DNA of 64,000 nt from Brachycybe producta (lineage: Eukaryota; Arthropoda; Diplopoda; Playtdesmida; Andrognathidae): assembly GCA_036925085.1 (NCBI GenBank), contig JAUPFP010000017.1, positions 1,518,501-1,582,500 of the forward strand, in the 5' to 3' direction. The translations under genes were made by a program, and so were the position numbers. This document shows, in pieces, positions 1 through 11,093 of this stretch (within the stretch, counting starts at the first letter, position 1; every line of letters begins with the position of its first letter). The notes under the pieces were generated by a model. It saw only the letters and a list, made by a program, of their open reading frames with translations, was not told the origin of the DNA and made no database searches.

Positions 1-129
1 TACGTACTGAGAATACCACCAGACGGAGCTGGCCTCGTTTTCCATCAGCACGTCCGCTTTAGAGCAGTCATGCAATGCCTTAACAAGGAGAAAATAGGAA
101 GTTGCCAGTCCAGGAAGATAATAGTCTAA
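1..129 (+). other. Short open frame at window edge, possible exon fragment
   Basis: Frame 1 is open from the first base to a TAA at 127-129 (42 codons) and has a more balanced composition than the flanks. No family is recognised, and a 42-codon open frame is not unusual by chance. It could be the end of an exon or a repeat fragment. Confidence 0.12.
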
Positions 130-702
130 GGTTAAACTGCATATTCAGTTTCTGTGTGTGGGGGTGGGGGGGGGGGGGGTCGTTGGCGATAGCTTTGGTC
201 AATTTGAAGTTGATGGAACAGGGCAAATTTGCAATCGACGTAGATGGATACCGATTTAGCAGCTAGTATGTTTGGCGAAATACACTTCTGCTAACATCAG
301 TCAGGGGACTATACGATATTCGTAAAATGACAATGATGGAAATTTTCAAATGAAGCAGAAACGTACTGTGGGCTATGATGAGGGCGCCTCCATTTCAAAT
401 GAGGCATATATTCCTTATGCCGAGAGCAAAACAAACGACAATATTATATGTAGACGTGTTTTGAGTTATCATGCCAATCTCTGCACTTTTGTAAGGGCAC
501 CTATCTTATTTGAGGGCTTTTAGACATAATGACAAAAGATCTTCTAAAGGTCATGGGCCAATGGTCATTGCCCAATTAAAGACCCCGGTCCCCAGAAATA
601 AAAGCGTTCTGAGGGTGTTTATGTAGGTATGTCGGATAGGAACTCGTTTATGTCTCATGGTCGAGATAGGAACGTACGAGCTCGTGTTTTGTCACATGGC
701 AA
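130..702. other. Unassigned stretch with poly-G tract
   Basis: No gene is seen. A G-rich run lies near 158-179. Bases 181-202 match 17897-17918 exactly in reverse complement, so part of this stretch belongs to an uncharacterised dispersed repeat. Confidence 0.4.
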
Positions 703-710
703 TGGCCTTT

Positions 711-916
711 ACAGGCATTTAGAAATCGGGGAGAAATTCAGTTGGCTCCGCCCTTTTTATGACGACCGGCAACTTCTAATTGGTTTGTTGTGTGGTTCGA
801 CGTTGAAAAAGGCGGAGCATGTGACGTCAGACTACATAACCAACTAATTTGAAGTTGCGTTCGTCATAACAAGGGCGGAGCCAACTGAAGTTCTCCCCGA
901 TTTCTAAATGCCTGTG
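711..916. mobile_element. Family A MITE, copy A1
   Basis: A non-autonomous inverted-repeat element of about 206 bp with ends ACAGGCATTTAG and its complement. The interior has GC boxes (GGGCGG), ATTGG/CCAAT-type motifs inside CTAATTGGTT, and the CRE palindrome TGACGTCA. The flanks TGGCCTTT (703-710) and TGGCCTAT (917-924) are an 8-bp TSD with one mismatch, which fits hAT-type transposition. There is no coding capacity; the open frame across it is incidental. Confidence 0.85.
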
Positions 917-1031
917 TGGCCTATGGGTTCTCACATGGAAATACGTGCCTTACCAGTGGGCTCAGTTTGATAGAATTAGGCATGAATCGTCTGTTTGTTT
1001 ATCCTCTGTGTGTACTAGGTATAAACCGTAT

Positions 1032-1348
1032 AATACCTTGTACACACATGAGTTAAATGAATTCAAATTAAATGTGTTTAGGTGAATTATACGGAATCCA
1101 GTTAAGGACATGAACACCAAATAAAAATTGACTTTATTATTAATATTTTAAATTGAAATACTAAATCAATATTTTGTCAATAGTTTATACATTATATTTA
1201 AGTATTAATTCAATATTTTCAGATTATTAACTGGAATAAATTGAATTCAAGAAATTGTTTGTTTGTCCTTCACAGGACTCTGTAGAACACGTTTATTATT
1301 TTTTATTATTTAAATGCATTTAAATTATCAGGTGTGTACTAGGTATTA
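1032..1348 (+). mobile_element. Family D element, copy D1
   Basis: About 317 bp with terminal inverted repeats TAATACCTTGTACACAC and GTGTGTACTAGGTATTA (one mismatch). The interior is AT-rich and non-coding and recurs at 4501, 7275, 9752 and, reversed, 47335. Just upstream, 1006-1024 holds another copy of the terminal motif GTGTGTACTAGGTAT, probably the end of a related element. The superfamily is not clear. Confidence 0.8.
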
Positions 1349-2330
1349 CAGCCCTACAGTTGAACCATTTCAACAGAATGAACTAACTCTGCAGTGAGGT
1401 TTTTCTGATGATGATGATGATGATGATTGTTAAGTGACTTTGTGAACACCCTTGTATATTGTTGGCCCAGTCCTCATTCTCTTGTCCCTAAGTTCATTTG
1501 TAGCTACGCGATGCACATTCTAACTATGAAACATGATTGCCAACTGGAGTTGACTTGTGCAAAGTCTTGATTTGTTTTTTCTTCTTCTACTTCTACTTTT
1601 TGGTGGAAAGTTTATGTATTCTCTTTTTCTCAGAGTTTCATCAATTTAAAATAAGTTTAAACGAATGTAAAAATGGAGGAACACACAATGATGGAAAAAA
1701 AAGATATTTTTTTCGTCTTCGAAATCCTTAGAGACTTTGGAAGAAGTTTCCTATGAAATTACTCTTTTTTTGAACTAAGGCATCTTTGCTCCTATTTCAA
1801 ATGCTTGTACAATGGCATATGCCATTGGAAGAGGGAGGTCTTTGCCCCCCCCCCTTAGTAGATTGATTCACTTCTGTTACTGTGTCTTATGTTCTCTCTT
1901 CTCATCTATATTTTGGAATGTGGAAGACACTTTTATGTAGTTTGGTTTTTTTTCCTTTTTGGTTCATTCACATATTGGTTCATATTCTTGTGCCATTTCT
2001 CTTTGGGAATTTGGCAATAGTGGTTGGTAGTGGTGGTAGTAGTGGTGGGTTTTATTCTCTTTTTTTTTTGACTTGCAGACTGTTCCATACACTTGAATTC
2101 AGTATGTGTGATAGAAAGTGCTGCTATCTACGACATTCTACTATTTATCTTTTATGCTAGCCTCCATGTATAGGTATTTCGCTTTATTGTAACCATCTTT
2201 TGGTACATAGACGAGATGCGTTGAAAACAAAAGGAATATATCCCCACAAGTCCTATGGGCTGCTTGCAGTGAAATTATTCAAATACAGTTTACTAATCTC
2301 ATAAATGAGCTACTTAGCAACATTAATTTT
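1349..2330. other. Unassigned AT-rich stretch
   Basis: No gene or repeat family recognised. A GAT trinucleotide run lies near 1407-1428, a poly-C run near 1845-1854, and several T-rich tracts. Open frames here are T-rich and not protein-like. Confidence 0.4.
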
Positions 2331-2727
2331 TAAGCTAGAACTTCATACCTTGCTACCTTAAGCGTAGCGTCTGCGACTAGCGACTAGTGACTTGCATAGC
2401 AACTTGAAGTTGCAAGTCGCTAGTCGCTGGCACACATTACATATATGCTGCCTTACAAACGTTTTGGGCGTGTCTTCATGGTGTGTGATGTCATGAAAAA
2501 TGGCGTCGAAGACGCCATATGCAAAAAAAATTTGGTCTTTGATTGGTTGTTGGGTAGCGACTTGAAACGTTCTTCTGTTTCAACAGAAGCTTGGCGACTG
2601 AGTAGCACGTCGCGACGCTTTGACAAGTCGCTAATAGTTGCTTTTATATGGTATGATGACGCGCATGTGCGCTGACGCTCGTTCGAGATAGGTCGCTCGA
2701 CGTCGCGTGAATGAAGTTTAAGCTTTA
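2331..2727. mobile_element. Family J inverted-repeat element, copy J1
   Basis: About 397 bp. The ends AAGCTAGAACTTCAT and ATGAAGTTTAAGCTT are inverted. The interior carries many CGACTAGCGACT/AGTCGCTAGTCG units and a GGCGTC-GACGCC palindrome near 2501-2517. The whole unit recurs in reverse complement at 28058-28645. It does not contain the A5 insertion of the second copy, so it serves as the empty site. Confidence 0.8.
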
Positions 2728-2749
2728 GGCTAAATATTCCGTTACTGGT

Positions 2750-3280
2750 CAGGGTGGCTTGATTTTAACCATTGTGGTTAAAACCGTGCTTTTAAACACT
2801 AGGTTTTTTTTTAAATAAAACCTTTGGTTTTAACCAAAAACAACTAATTTTTATGTAAATTGTACTGATTCTATTGGTTTTTAATATGCAAACAAAAATT
2901 AGATTTCATTTCTACAATATGCTTCACTACATAGTTCAGAGGCATGCTGGGAAAAATAATTTGGCCCTGGCATGTTATACTTTATTGGCAATATTTTTTT
3001 TTTTTGAAAAAAAAAACAACTGGCCCAATTGAATACCCATAATTACTTTAATATTTGTATTTTGTATTTGATCTTTGAATAAAAAAATGAAAATATGCAC
3101 AATATGCAAAATAGAAAAATATACACTTCCCAGTGTGGCAGTGTCTTATAGTCAGTGTGAGTGTAGTAATTTTTTTTTATAAAAAAAACCTACTCCAAAA
3201 AAAAAACAGGTTTAAACCAAAAAAACCGGGTTAATTTGGTTTTTTCCTTCAAACTAAAAAAAAAAAAACCAGCCACCCTG
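2750..3280. mobile_element. hAT-like non-autonomous element AD
   Basis: 531 bp bounded by CAGGGTGGC and GCCACCCTG, with subterminal GGTTTTAACC-type motifs on both sides. The left flank TTACTGGT (2742-2749) and right flank CTACTGG with T restored beyond A2 form an 8-bp TSD with one mismatch. The A-rich interior has no coding frame. CAGGG ends and 8-bp TSD suggest hAT (inference). Confidence 0.75.
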
Positions 3281-3287
3281 CTACTGG

Positions 3288-3493
3288 ACAGGCAATTAGA
3301 AATCGTGACAAACAGAAGTTGGCTCCGCCCTTTTTATGACGACCGGCAACTTCTAATTGGTTTGGTGTGTTGTTCGACGTTGAAAAGGGGCGGAGCATGT
3401 GACATCAGACTACATAACCAACCAATTAGAAGTTGCATTCGTCATAAAATGAGCGGAGCCCACTTCTGTTTGTCCCTATTTCTAATTGCCTGT
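3288..3493. mobile_element. Family A MITE, copy A2
   Basis: 206 bp, ACAGGCAATTAG to CTAATTGCCTGT, with the usual GC-box and CCAAT-type interior. Its CRE is altered to TGACATCA. The target GCTACTGG occurs at 3280-3287 and again at 3498-3505, with four extra bases (CTCT) before the right copy. The insertion therefore sits in the right TSD of element AD. Confidence 0.85.
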
Positions 3494-4500
3494 CTCTGCT
3501 ACTGGTACATTAAATTGATGTGAAGTGCCTGTGACAGGTTCACTGTCTTGGGAGCCTGCACACGGAGACTAGCAGCGTACCAAATAGCAACTTTTTCCTG
3601 ATGGTAGGATTTTTTTTTGTCACAATGCAAAATATATGCATGCTTCCACTGTTCCACATGTAGCTTCTTTCTCCAAGGACTGTTACTGTGGCGTTGATTA
3701 CCTGTTGATTTATTAGGTTGCAGTTCTACTTGTAATCACAATCGCCACTGATATCTACTTCAGTCCACGAAATTTTTTTATAGACAAAGAGGGATGTTGG
3801 ATACATCAAGAGAAAATGAGAAAGTGAGAAAGAGAGAGTCAGAGGAAGTCCTAATTCTTCTTTTGTATGCTACATGTGTTTGATTGCTAGTCTCGAGACT
3901 CTCTCGCTATATCTATGAGATTGATTGCATCTGAAGTGACCATTGCAAGTTGATTGTATCAGAAGAGAGGTCACTTCTTGATGGTCATTTCTGACTAACT
4001 AGTTTCTTTTTTTTTTCTTGTTGTTGTTGTTGTTGTTGTGTGCGTGTCGGTCTTACATCAATGATCGTGAAGATAACAAAAAAGTGAATTACCCTTACCT
4101 TACATGCCTATATATTGTTTTATACTGAATTAGAAGAACTATACAACAGCAAACAACACTAAACTGAATTAGGCCACGTTCGCACCATGAAGTAATGCAG
4201 TACTTAGCAATTTCTAAGTAGCACCCTCTCTCTCTACTGCACATGTGCACATAGTAAATCACCAAAGAAACGTCTGTTTTGGTTTGTGGCTTATGAGTTA
4301 TGACTAATGACTTATGTTAGACCTGATTAGTTATGCAAAATTACAGAAAATAGCTTTGAATGAAGAGATTTCTATTGACAATGCCATTATCTACCACATC
4401 AACAAAGTGCCGCTCACTTTATTGTTATGTCAACTTTTTTTTTGTAACTTATTCAGGATTAATGCACAACCTTGAATTGCGTTGCATTACTTTAAGCCTT
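3494..4500. other. Unassigned stretch
   Basis: No gene seen. A GTT run lies near 4018-4038. The motif near 4175-4200 (GCCACGTTCGCACC) loosely resembles the reverse complement of 5335-5357 and could be a decayed element end enclosing D2 and S1. This is weak. Confidence 0.35.
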
Positions 4501-4805
4501 ATACCTTGTACACACATGAGTTAAATGAATTGAAATTAAATGTTTAGGTGAATTCTACGGAATCCTGTGAAGGACATGAGCACCAAATAAAAATTGACTT
4601 TAATTATTAATATATTAAATTGAAATACTAAATCAATATTTTGTCAATAGTTTATATATTCTATTTAAGTATTAACTCAATATTTTCAGATTATTAACTG
4701 AATAAATTGAATTCAACATATTGTTTGTTTGCCCTTCACAGGGCTCTGTAGAACACGTTTATTCTTTAAATGCATTTAAATTATCAGGTGTGTACTAGGC
4801 ATTAG
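4501..4805 (+). mobile_element. Family D element, copy D2
   Basis: Full-length D copy of about 305 bp, from ATACCTTGTACACACATGAG to GTGTGTACTAGGCATTA, collinear with D1 with small indels. No coding capacity. Confidence 0.8.
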
Positions 4806-5026
4806 TCGAGGGGAAAGCTATGCTAAACTAAAAGAAAAGCTACTTGAGTTGAGATGGAGCCCTGTAGAGGACTTTTTTTTAAAATCTCGATATGTCGACT
4901 TTAGTCTCGACAATTAGGCCATGTTATTATGCCATTGTTGTGTGCACCATACTCTAATAATTAAATTATTGCAAGCGCCCTCTTGTAGCAGCAATAATTT
5001 AATTTTAGAGTGGGGCGTGCATACGT

Positions 5027-5290
5027 CCAATAGAAGCGTTTGCTAACACAAAAAACTGACGATTGTTGCAATTTTGGTGGTACCCGGACCACCAATATCA
5101 TCAACTTGTGGCGACCCTGAGTGCCGTTCCACACCGTTTTTATTATTATTATTAATTTAATATTTAATATTATTTCATTTATTTGTATCTTCTTAATGAA
5201 TAATATAGGATTCTTATATGAAGGATTCGAAAGAATTCGGGAGGGATTCGAGAACCTTTTAGGATTCGGATTCGTCCCACCTTTTATAAG
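5027..5290 (+). mobile_element. Family S element, copy S1 (partial)
   Basis: Shares with 21186-21745 (reversed) and 48475-49180 the string GATTGTTGCAATTT and an AT-rich interior ending in GGATTCG/CGAATCC motifs. The right end runs to about CCCACCTTTTA. It contains the unoccupied sequence GGCGACCCTGAGTG at 5111-5124, into which element T is inserted in copy S2. The left boundary is not resolved. Confidence 0.65.
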
Positions 5291-5508
5291 AAATACGCAT
5301 CGTACGAAATGCTTTGATTTAGCAAAGAAATAAGGGTTATGTGTGAACCCGGCATTATTAGTGTGTTTACTGTGATTGATTGGCCTAGATGTTTTTCTAG
5401 GGTTATTATGATTATGAAATAAGATTTCAGATCAGTGGTTGTTTATTGAGTTGTCTGTTGTTTTTGTTGTTGTTGGGTGGTGTTGGTTTCATACAATGAG
5501 TTTTTTTT

Positions 5509-5681
5509 ACAGGCAATTAGAAATTGGAACAAACAGAAGTTGGCTCCGCCCTTTTTATGACGACCGGCACATGCTCCGCCCTTTTCAACGTCGAACTACA
5601 CAACAAACCAATTAGAAGTTGCCGGTCGTCATAAAAAGGGACGGAGCCAACTTATGTTTGTCCCGATTTCTAATTGCCTGT
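5509..5681. mobile_element. Family A MITE, copy A3 (rearranged)
   Basis: 173 bp with both ACAGGCAATTAG ends. The interior is shortened and rearranged: the left arm passes directly into the CATGCTCCGCCC segment and the CRE is lost. T-rich flanks on both sides hide any TSD. Confidence 0.8.
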
Positions 5682-6412
5682 GTGTTTTTTTTTTCTCCAC
5701 GAAATGAAACTGAACTTGAACGGATTGGGGGGTAAACAGGATATTTCGTTTTTGTTGTTGTTTTGGTGTTTATGGACAAGGTAATTGATGTCAAAAAAAA
5801 GTTTAATGGCCATAATAGAGAAAACAACGTGGCTGTCATTTATATTTTGTAGTCTTCAAAAGTGAAGTTATTTTCAAACAGCGGGACGTAGGTTTTTTTT
5901 TTCTTTCTTTCTTGCAGTAAAGAGTTTCGAAGTTTTAATAAAGAGTATAGGTATTATAAAGAAGTTGTGGGAGGGGGCGTTTTGATTGGAAGGGTTAAAA
6001 GTTCTCTTTTGAGTTGAAAGGTGAACTGTTTTGAAGTGAAAAACATTTTTATGAGGATTCCTGGAAATTTCATTTTTATTCCTGGAAGAAAAGAAAAAGA
6101 AAATTCATCATTTTTTTGCATTTAGGCGTGAAATCTAGGAGGCTAATGTTTATATTTTTTTTGGCACCACTTTGAACAATTACAGATGTGTTTATGTGTA
6201 TAGACAGCTCTTTAATTAGGATTCTTCTTATTACAAGAAGAAGAAAAAACGGTGTGCAGCTTATATACACGGTGTGTAACAAAAATACTAACAATCTGTA
6301 CGTGTTGCATTTTTGAGGTTGTGTTGTGGTCTTTGTCAAGTGATGTGTATAAAAATGCATCTATCACGGATAGAATGATGATGATGCACATGCGTATTTA
6401 GTTTTTTTGTTG
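5682..6412. other. Unassigned AT-rich stretch
   Basis: No gene or family recognised. The two minus-strand open frames of 75-94 codons are low in complexity and match no family I know. Confidence 0.35.
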
Positions 6413-6759
6413 TTAAAGAGACCATTTAGCTCCAGAAATTTCTTTGCTAAATATTGTCAAGACTTTCCCAACGATTGTCAAAACGTTTTTTAAATTTTTA
6501 AAATAAGTCAATAAAACCATAAACAAACTTAAAAATCAAGTGACTTCTCATGTGATTTAGTATTTCTATTTAAAATATTAATAATAAAGTCAATTTTTAT
6601 TTGGTGTTTATGTCCTTAACTGGATTCCGTATAATTCACCTAAACACATTTAATTTGAATTCATTTAACTCGTGTGTGTGTGTTTGTACTAGGTAATTAC
6701 TAATTAGTCTTAACAAATGTTTTAGCAAGAAATTTCTTGAGGTAAAGTTGTCTCTTTAA
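6413..6759. mobile_element. Family Q element, copy Q1, interrupted by D3
   Basis: Inverted ends TTAAAGAGACCATTTAGC and GTCTCTTTAA, with matching inner arms around AGAAATTTCTT. The left interior, including GTCAAAACG and AAATAAGTCAATAAAACCAT, recurs in reverse complement at 57990-58137. The partial D element D3 (6553-6697) lies inside it. Confidence 0.6.
6553..6697 (-). mobile_element. Family D half-element, copy D3
   Basis: About 145 bp covering only one half of D, in reverse orientation: it begins at TGATTTAGTATTTC and ends at GTACTAGGTAATTA. Copy D6 (15241-15378) begins at the same internal point, so the truncated form is recurrent. It is inside Q1. Confidence 0.7.
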
Positions 6760-7274
6760 TACATGCTTAATTTACTTCTTATATTTTCTATATGTTTATT
6801 ATAGTTTGCTTAAAATGCTGAGTGTAGCCATAGTTACCTTTTGACGTGATATTTTATATTTTTTCATGAAATTTATTCATTGTGATGAAGTCATTAAAGA
6901 TAATCTCAGTTCATATCTAATTAAAACTGATTTAAATAATATTTATGCACGATTCTAATTTTTCTTTTCTACTTAAAAATATAATTTTTTATCCATCCTG
7001 AAATGAACATCAACATGAAATTTAAAATGAGCTTAAAATGTCCACTTTTCATACAGAGGAGGAAAAAATCGATTATCCTGATTAACGTTTGCCATAGATG
7101 ATCGAGATCCGGATAATAGAATTTATTAGAAAATAATAATCAATCATGGCCAATATGATTAAGGTGGTTTTAAAGTGTAAAAACTCCTCTCGAACTTTGA
7201 TTATTCTGTCTTGCCAAGGTGCGAAATAAAGAGAAATTTAAATATGTTCTAAAAACTAGACGGGTAATTAATTA
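6760..7274. other. Unassigned AT-rich stretch
   Basis: Very AT-rich. No gene, RNA or recognisable repeat seen. Confidence 0.35.
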
Positions 7275-7579
7275 ATTACCTTGTACACACATGAGTTAAA
7301 TGAATTTAAATTAAATGTGTTTAGGTGAATGATACGGAATCCAGTTAAGGACATGAACACCAAATAAAAATTGACTTTAATTAAATATTTTAAATTGAAA
7401 TACTAAATCAATATTTTAATGTCAATAGTTTCTATATTCTATTTAAGTATTAACTCAATATTTTTAAGATTATTAACTGAATAAATTGAATTCGACATGT
7501 TGTTTGTATGTCCTTCACAGGGCTCTGTAGAACACATTATTTAAATGCATTTATATTATCAGGTGTGTACTAGGTATAA
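7275..7579 (+). mobile_element. Family D element, copy D4
   Basis: Full-length D copy, from ATTACCTTGTACACACATGA to GTGTGTACTAGGTATAA, collinear with D1 and D5. The left flank is a TTAA-rich run, so no TSD can be called. Confidence 0.8.
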
Positions 7580-8190
7580 CTCAATCACTTAAGGGTATTT
7601 CATGTGGATATCTATCAAAATAAACTTTTTATGCGAGTTTGAAATTTTAAGCAGACGATATTTTTTTTTTAAATTTCTGTCTGTAAAACGTTTATTTTGA
7701 ATGATGTCAACACGAAAAATACTCTTTTTAAATGATTGAGCTATACCTTTCTAGTTTCGAAAACAACTCTCTAGTTTCTCTTCATTTTATTACTGAAAGA
7801 CAGGATCATTATGAGTTCTAAAATCAGTTGTTCATAAACCATATTAATTATTAAAATTAACAATAGTTAAATAAATTGAATGAATGAAAATTATCATATT
7901 AATGATACATCTAAGTAATTCTTTTTTTAAGCTCAGATAATTTAAGCAACCGGATAGCCAAGAGTTCGGTTAATCGGTGTTGTATTGCATTTGTTTTATG
8001 CAGCAGCAGCAGCAGCCTTCGCCTCACTGAGCAATAAATTCCATAAATTATCCAAAAATTTGACCATAACCCACTTTGACAATAAATTAGTTTGTGTTGT
8101 CTACATACAGTATGTATGTACTATACAGACCTACACTATAGCTGTGAATACTTTTAAATTCTGGCCATACATTTCAACGGATGTACTTAC

Positions 8191-8256
<66 letters not shown>

Positions 8257-8689
8257 GTAGGCCTATAACATTCATTCAATCATGTTTATAAACTCATGTA
8301 TAGAGATTGATGTCCATTTGGGATTAAGTTGATTAACATTAATTTTGGCTGCTTATCAATGTAAGCTCATGTTGTGTGTCTGTGTGTTTGTTGTGCTCAG
8401 TAATGCAATATTTTGTCAGTACATAATGTAATGTATATATGTATAGAGCTAGCTTCACACGCGCGCACACCTTTATCATTAATCTTGATTTTGCTTGGTT
8501 AGTTTGCTGCCATCCCACAGAAGTTTTAATGATGTCTATTATTGGATAGACGTATTGTATAGTACAAATATATATATGCACACAGTGTATATATAGAACA
8601 GAGATGCTATTTCATACTTGTATGTTACTGTTATGTAGGCCTATTGCGCTCGACAATAAAGTTCCAGGACTGATTCTTAACCTAAGGCC
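7580..8689. other. Unassigned stretch with microsatellite
   Basis: No gene recognised. Apart from the ATT microsatellite at 8193-8256, there is a short AGC run near 8002-8015 and AT-rich sequence. Confidence 0.35.
8193..8256 (+). repeat. (ATT)n microsatellite
   Basis: About 64 bp of uninterrupted ATT/TTA trinucleotide repeat. The frame through it reads as poly-isoleucine and is an artefact. Confidence 0.95.
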
Positions 8690-8699
8690 ACAATATAGG

Positions 8700-8772
8700 T
8701 GGGTAGTGGGTAGCTTGGAGGCTAGAGGGTGGAGGTTAGTAAGTAGCTTGGAGGCTAGAGAGTAGAGGCTAG
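8700..8772 (+). repeat. Short tandem duplication
   Basis: Two imperfect copies of a unit of about 40 bp containing GTAGCTTGGAGGCTAGAG, immediately left of the B-family fragment. Confidence 0.6.
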
Positions 8773-8810
8773 ACAGGCAATTGTGCTCAGCATTAGAATT
8801 TATTTTGTTC
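8773..8810 (+). mobile_element. Family B fragment
   Basis: ACAGGCAATTGTGCTCAGCA followed by TTAGAATTT matches the left end of copy B5 (53535). Only about 38 bp remain before LINE coding sequence begins, so the rest is deleted or replaced. Confidence 0.5.
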
Positions 8811-9420
8811 CTGCCCAGCACAAGTTAAAACTATTGCCTATCAAGTATTGGTTCGGCCGCATCTTGAGTATTGCTGCAGTGTATGGAATCCTCATTCTGC
8901 CACACTCACTCAGTTGAAATGGTTCAGCATAAGGCAGCTAGGTTTGTTTGTGGCAGGCACAAATTTACAGATAGTGTCACTGAGATGCTGTCAGTGCTAC
9001 AATGGCATAGTTTGGCACATCGCAGGGCTGAGTTAAGATTGAAATTGCTTGGAAAAGTTACACGTGGTGATTGTCCTAAACCACAGTTCAGTGATATTCA
9101 TAAAGCACTATACATCTTGACTATACATGGGCAGGGCCGACCACTCTAAGAAAATTAGGGAGATTTTTGCTAGGACAGATTCGTATTATTGGTCTTTTTT
9201 TTCCTAGAGTTATAAGACAATGGAACTCTCTTCCTGAGGAAGTGGTGAATGGGAATAATTTTGTTTTGTGGGATTGACAATTGTCTATTCATTTTGTTTT
9301 TATATATGTGCATGTATATGTGCTTGACAGTGCTCAATGCTGCATGTGGACTTTTATGTCCCTCTGCCATAGGCCTATTTGGCTGCTAGCAGAGTACTAA
9401 TTGTAATTGTAATTGTAATG
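8811..9420 (+). pseudogene. L2/CR1-like LINE 3' end (reverse transcriptase C-terminal region), frameshifted
   Basis: Translation shows motifs from the end of the reverse transcriptase region of CR1/L2/Jockey-type non-LTR elements. VRPHLEYCCSVWNPHS lies near 8848-8895. After a frameshift the next parts are KAARFV and WHSLAHRRAELRLKLL (to about 9050), then in another frame FFPRVIRQWNSLPEE (about 9200-9243). Three frames are needed, so the copy is dead. A short 3' UTR follows, ending in a repeated AATTGT tail (9398-9419), typical of L2/CR1 tails. Endonuclease and the catalytic part of RT are absent (5' truncation). Confidence 0.8.
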
Positions 9421-9484
9421 ATTTTTTTCTAAAACCCTGCTTCTAGTAATTTTAACATGTTACACAAGGTGTTATTGAAGTTAA

Positions 9485-9750
9485 TTGCATAAAACTGGAA
9501 GCAGCCGTTTGGCCCTATGGCAGAGGGATCTTAAAATCCAAGTTCAGCTAGATGCATTGCCAATATTATTGGCAATATATAATAACTACAAAAAAAATAA
9601 CCTGCAATGCAAATATAAATAAAAATCTACATTGTAAATGCAGTCATGAAAAATTAAACCCACAATTCATTAATGACATCATCAATAGCCTGTTTAAGAA
9701 GAGCATTCCATAGTCAATAACACTCGGAAAAAAGACCAATAATAAGAGTA
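9485..9750 (-). pseudogene. LINE 3' end of the same family, minus strand
   Basis: Read on the minus strand, about 9745-9650 encodes a degraded YYWSFF...W.AL segment like that of the copy at 8811-9420. Bases 9490-9525 reproduce its 3' UTR motif (CCCTCTGCCATAGG). It is frameshifted and 5' truncated. It faces the plus-strand copy tail to tail and abuts D5. Confidence 0.55.
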
Positions 9751-9751
9751 A

Positions 9752-10067
9752 TATACCTTGTACACACGAGTTAGATGAATTCAAATTAAATGTGTTTAGA
9801 TGAATTATACGGAATCCAGTTAAGGACATGAACACCAAATAAAAAATTGACTTTATTATTAATATTTTAAATTGAAATACTGAATCAATATTTTGTCAAA
9901 TAGTTTATATACATGTATTTTATATTTAAGTATTAACTCAATATTTTCGGATTATTAACTGAATAAATTGAATTCGACATATTGTTTGTTTGCCCTTCAC
10001 AGGGCTCTGTAGAACACATTTAGTATTTAAATGCATTTAAATTATCAGGTCTGTGTACTAGGTATTA
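9752..10067 (+). mobile_element. Family D element, copy D5
   Basis: Full-length D copy from TATACCTTGTACACACGAG to CTGTGTACTAGGTATTA. It is inserted at or next to the 5' edge of the minus-strand LINE fragment. Confidence 0.8.
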
Positions 10068-11093
10068 GTCTTGGCAAAAAATCTTTCTTAATTTTCCTTG
10101 AGTGGTCACCCATTCCAACGAGGGCTTCTTGCACATTCTAATAAGTTAATAACGCATCATGTGCACAAATGCGTTCTCGAATGCACCCAGAAAGAGCGGG
10201 AATTGGGGGAGGGGAAGAGGAATTCACTGATCAGAAGATATTTTTTTCTTCCATAGTAGAATAACACATTAGAACGGGTGTAGTATATTTAGCTTGCGCT
10301 AGTGTAGAACAAATTACAGGTGATTTGATTACTTAAGGTGGTCTATGATGCTTACCAACTTCACCCACCAAACCCCCCTCTCTGCCCCCCCTTTTCACCA
10401 CTCCTCCTATTAAGAACTCCCCACTTTTAATATACACACGAGAGATTACAAACCATGATCATCAATCAATTTCTGTTGATGATGATGATGATTATATCAT
10501 AGTTTTATATAGTAAACGGTTCGACATAAATAGACTTTTTACTGAAAGATAAGGAAACAGATTTTCTGCTTGTTCATTTTATTGGGAACGGTTTTTTTTA
10601 GGATAACATAAAAATGGGAATATATGCTTCTTCTTTATATTGTATACAAATTCCACGATTTTTAATCAGTAATATCAATCTATTTCTTAGAAGAGATTAC
10701 AAAATAAGACTTAGTATATAAAACCCATTGTTGCAGGATAAATGCCCACTGGAGACATTTTATGTAGTATATAAATGCATTTGTATATTTGGAAACCACG
10801 ATGAAACTCAATCATAAGAAAACACAGGAGAACAACGCGCCATTAGTGGCGTAGCTAGTTTTTTTCTTCTTTTTTTTTTGGCGCTGAGAGCAAAAATGTT
10901 GAGTGCGCGGCTCCCCTCAAAAAAAAAATTTGTTGCACAATAGCATGCATGCATAAGGAAACCCAAAAAATGTTTCAGTCAAAGAATCAAGGTAGAGGCT
11001 AGAATTATTAATGTATTTAACATAGCTTTAGCCAGATTCCAAACAAAGTTCCTTTTTTTCATTTATTTTTTATGTATTTTGTTAAATTTTCAA
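10068..11093. other. Unassigned stretch with one hAT-like end
   Basis: No gene seen. AGTGGCGTAGCTAG near 10853 matches the start of element LL (CAGTGGCGTAGC at 35597), so a decayed relative probably begins here. No partner end was found. Confidence 0.35.

Noticed and set aside
4175-5357. Large inverted-repeat element enclosing D2 and S1
   Set aside because: The candidate ends (GCCACGTTCGCACC and GCCGGGTTCACAC) match only loosely and no target duplication is visible.
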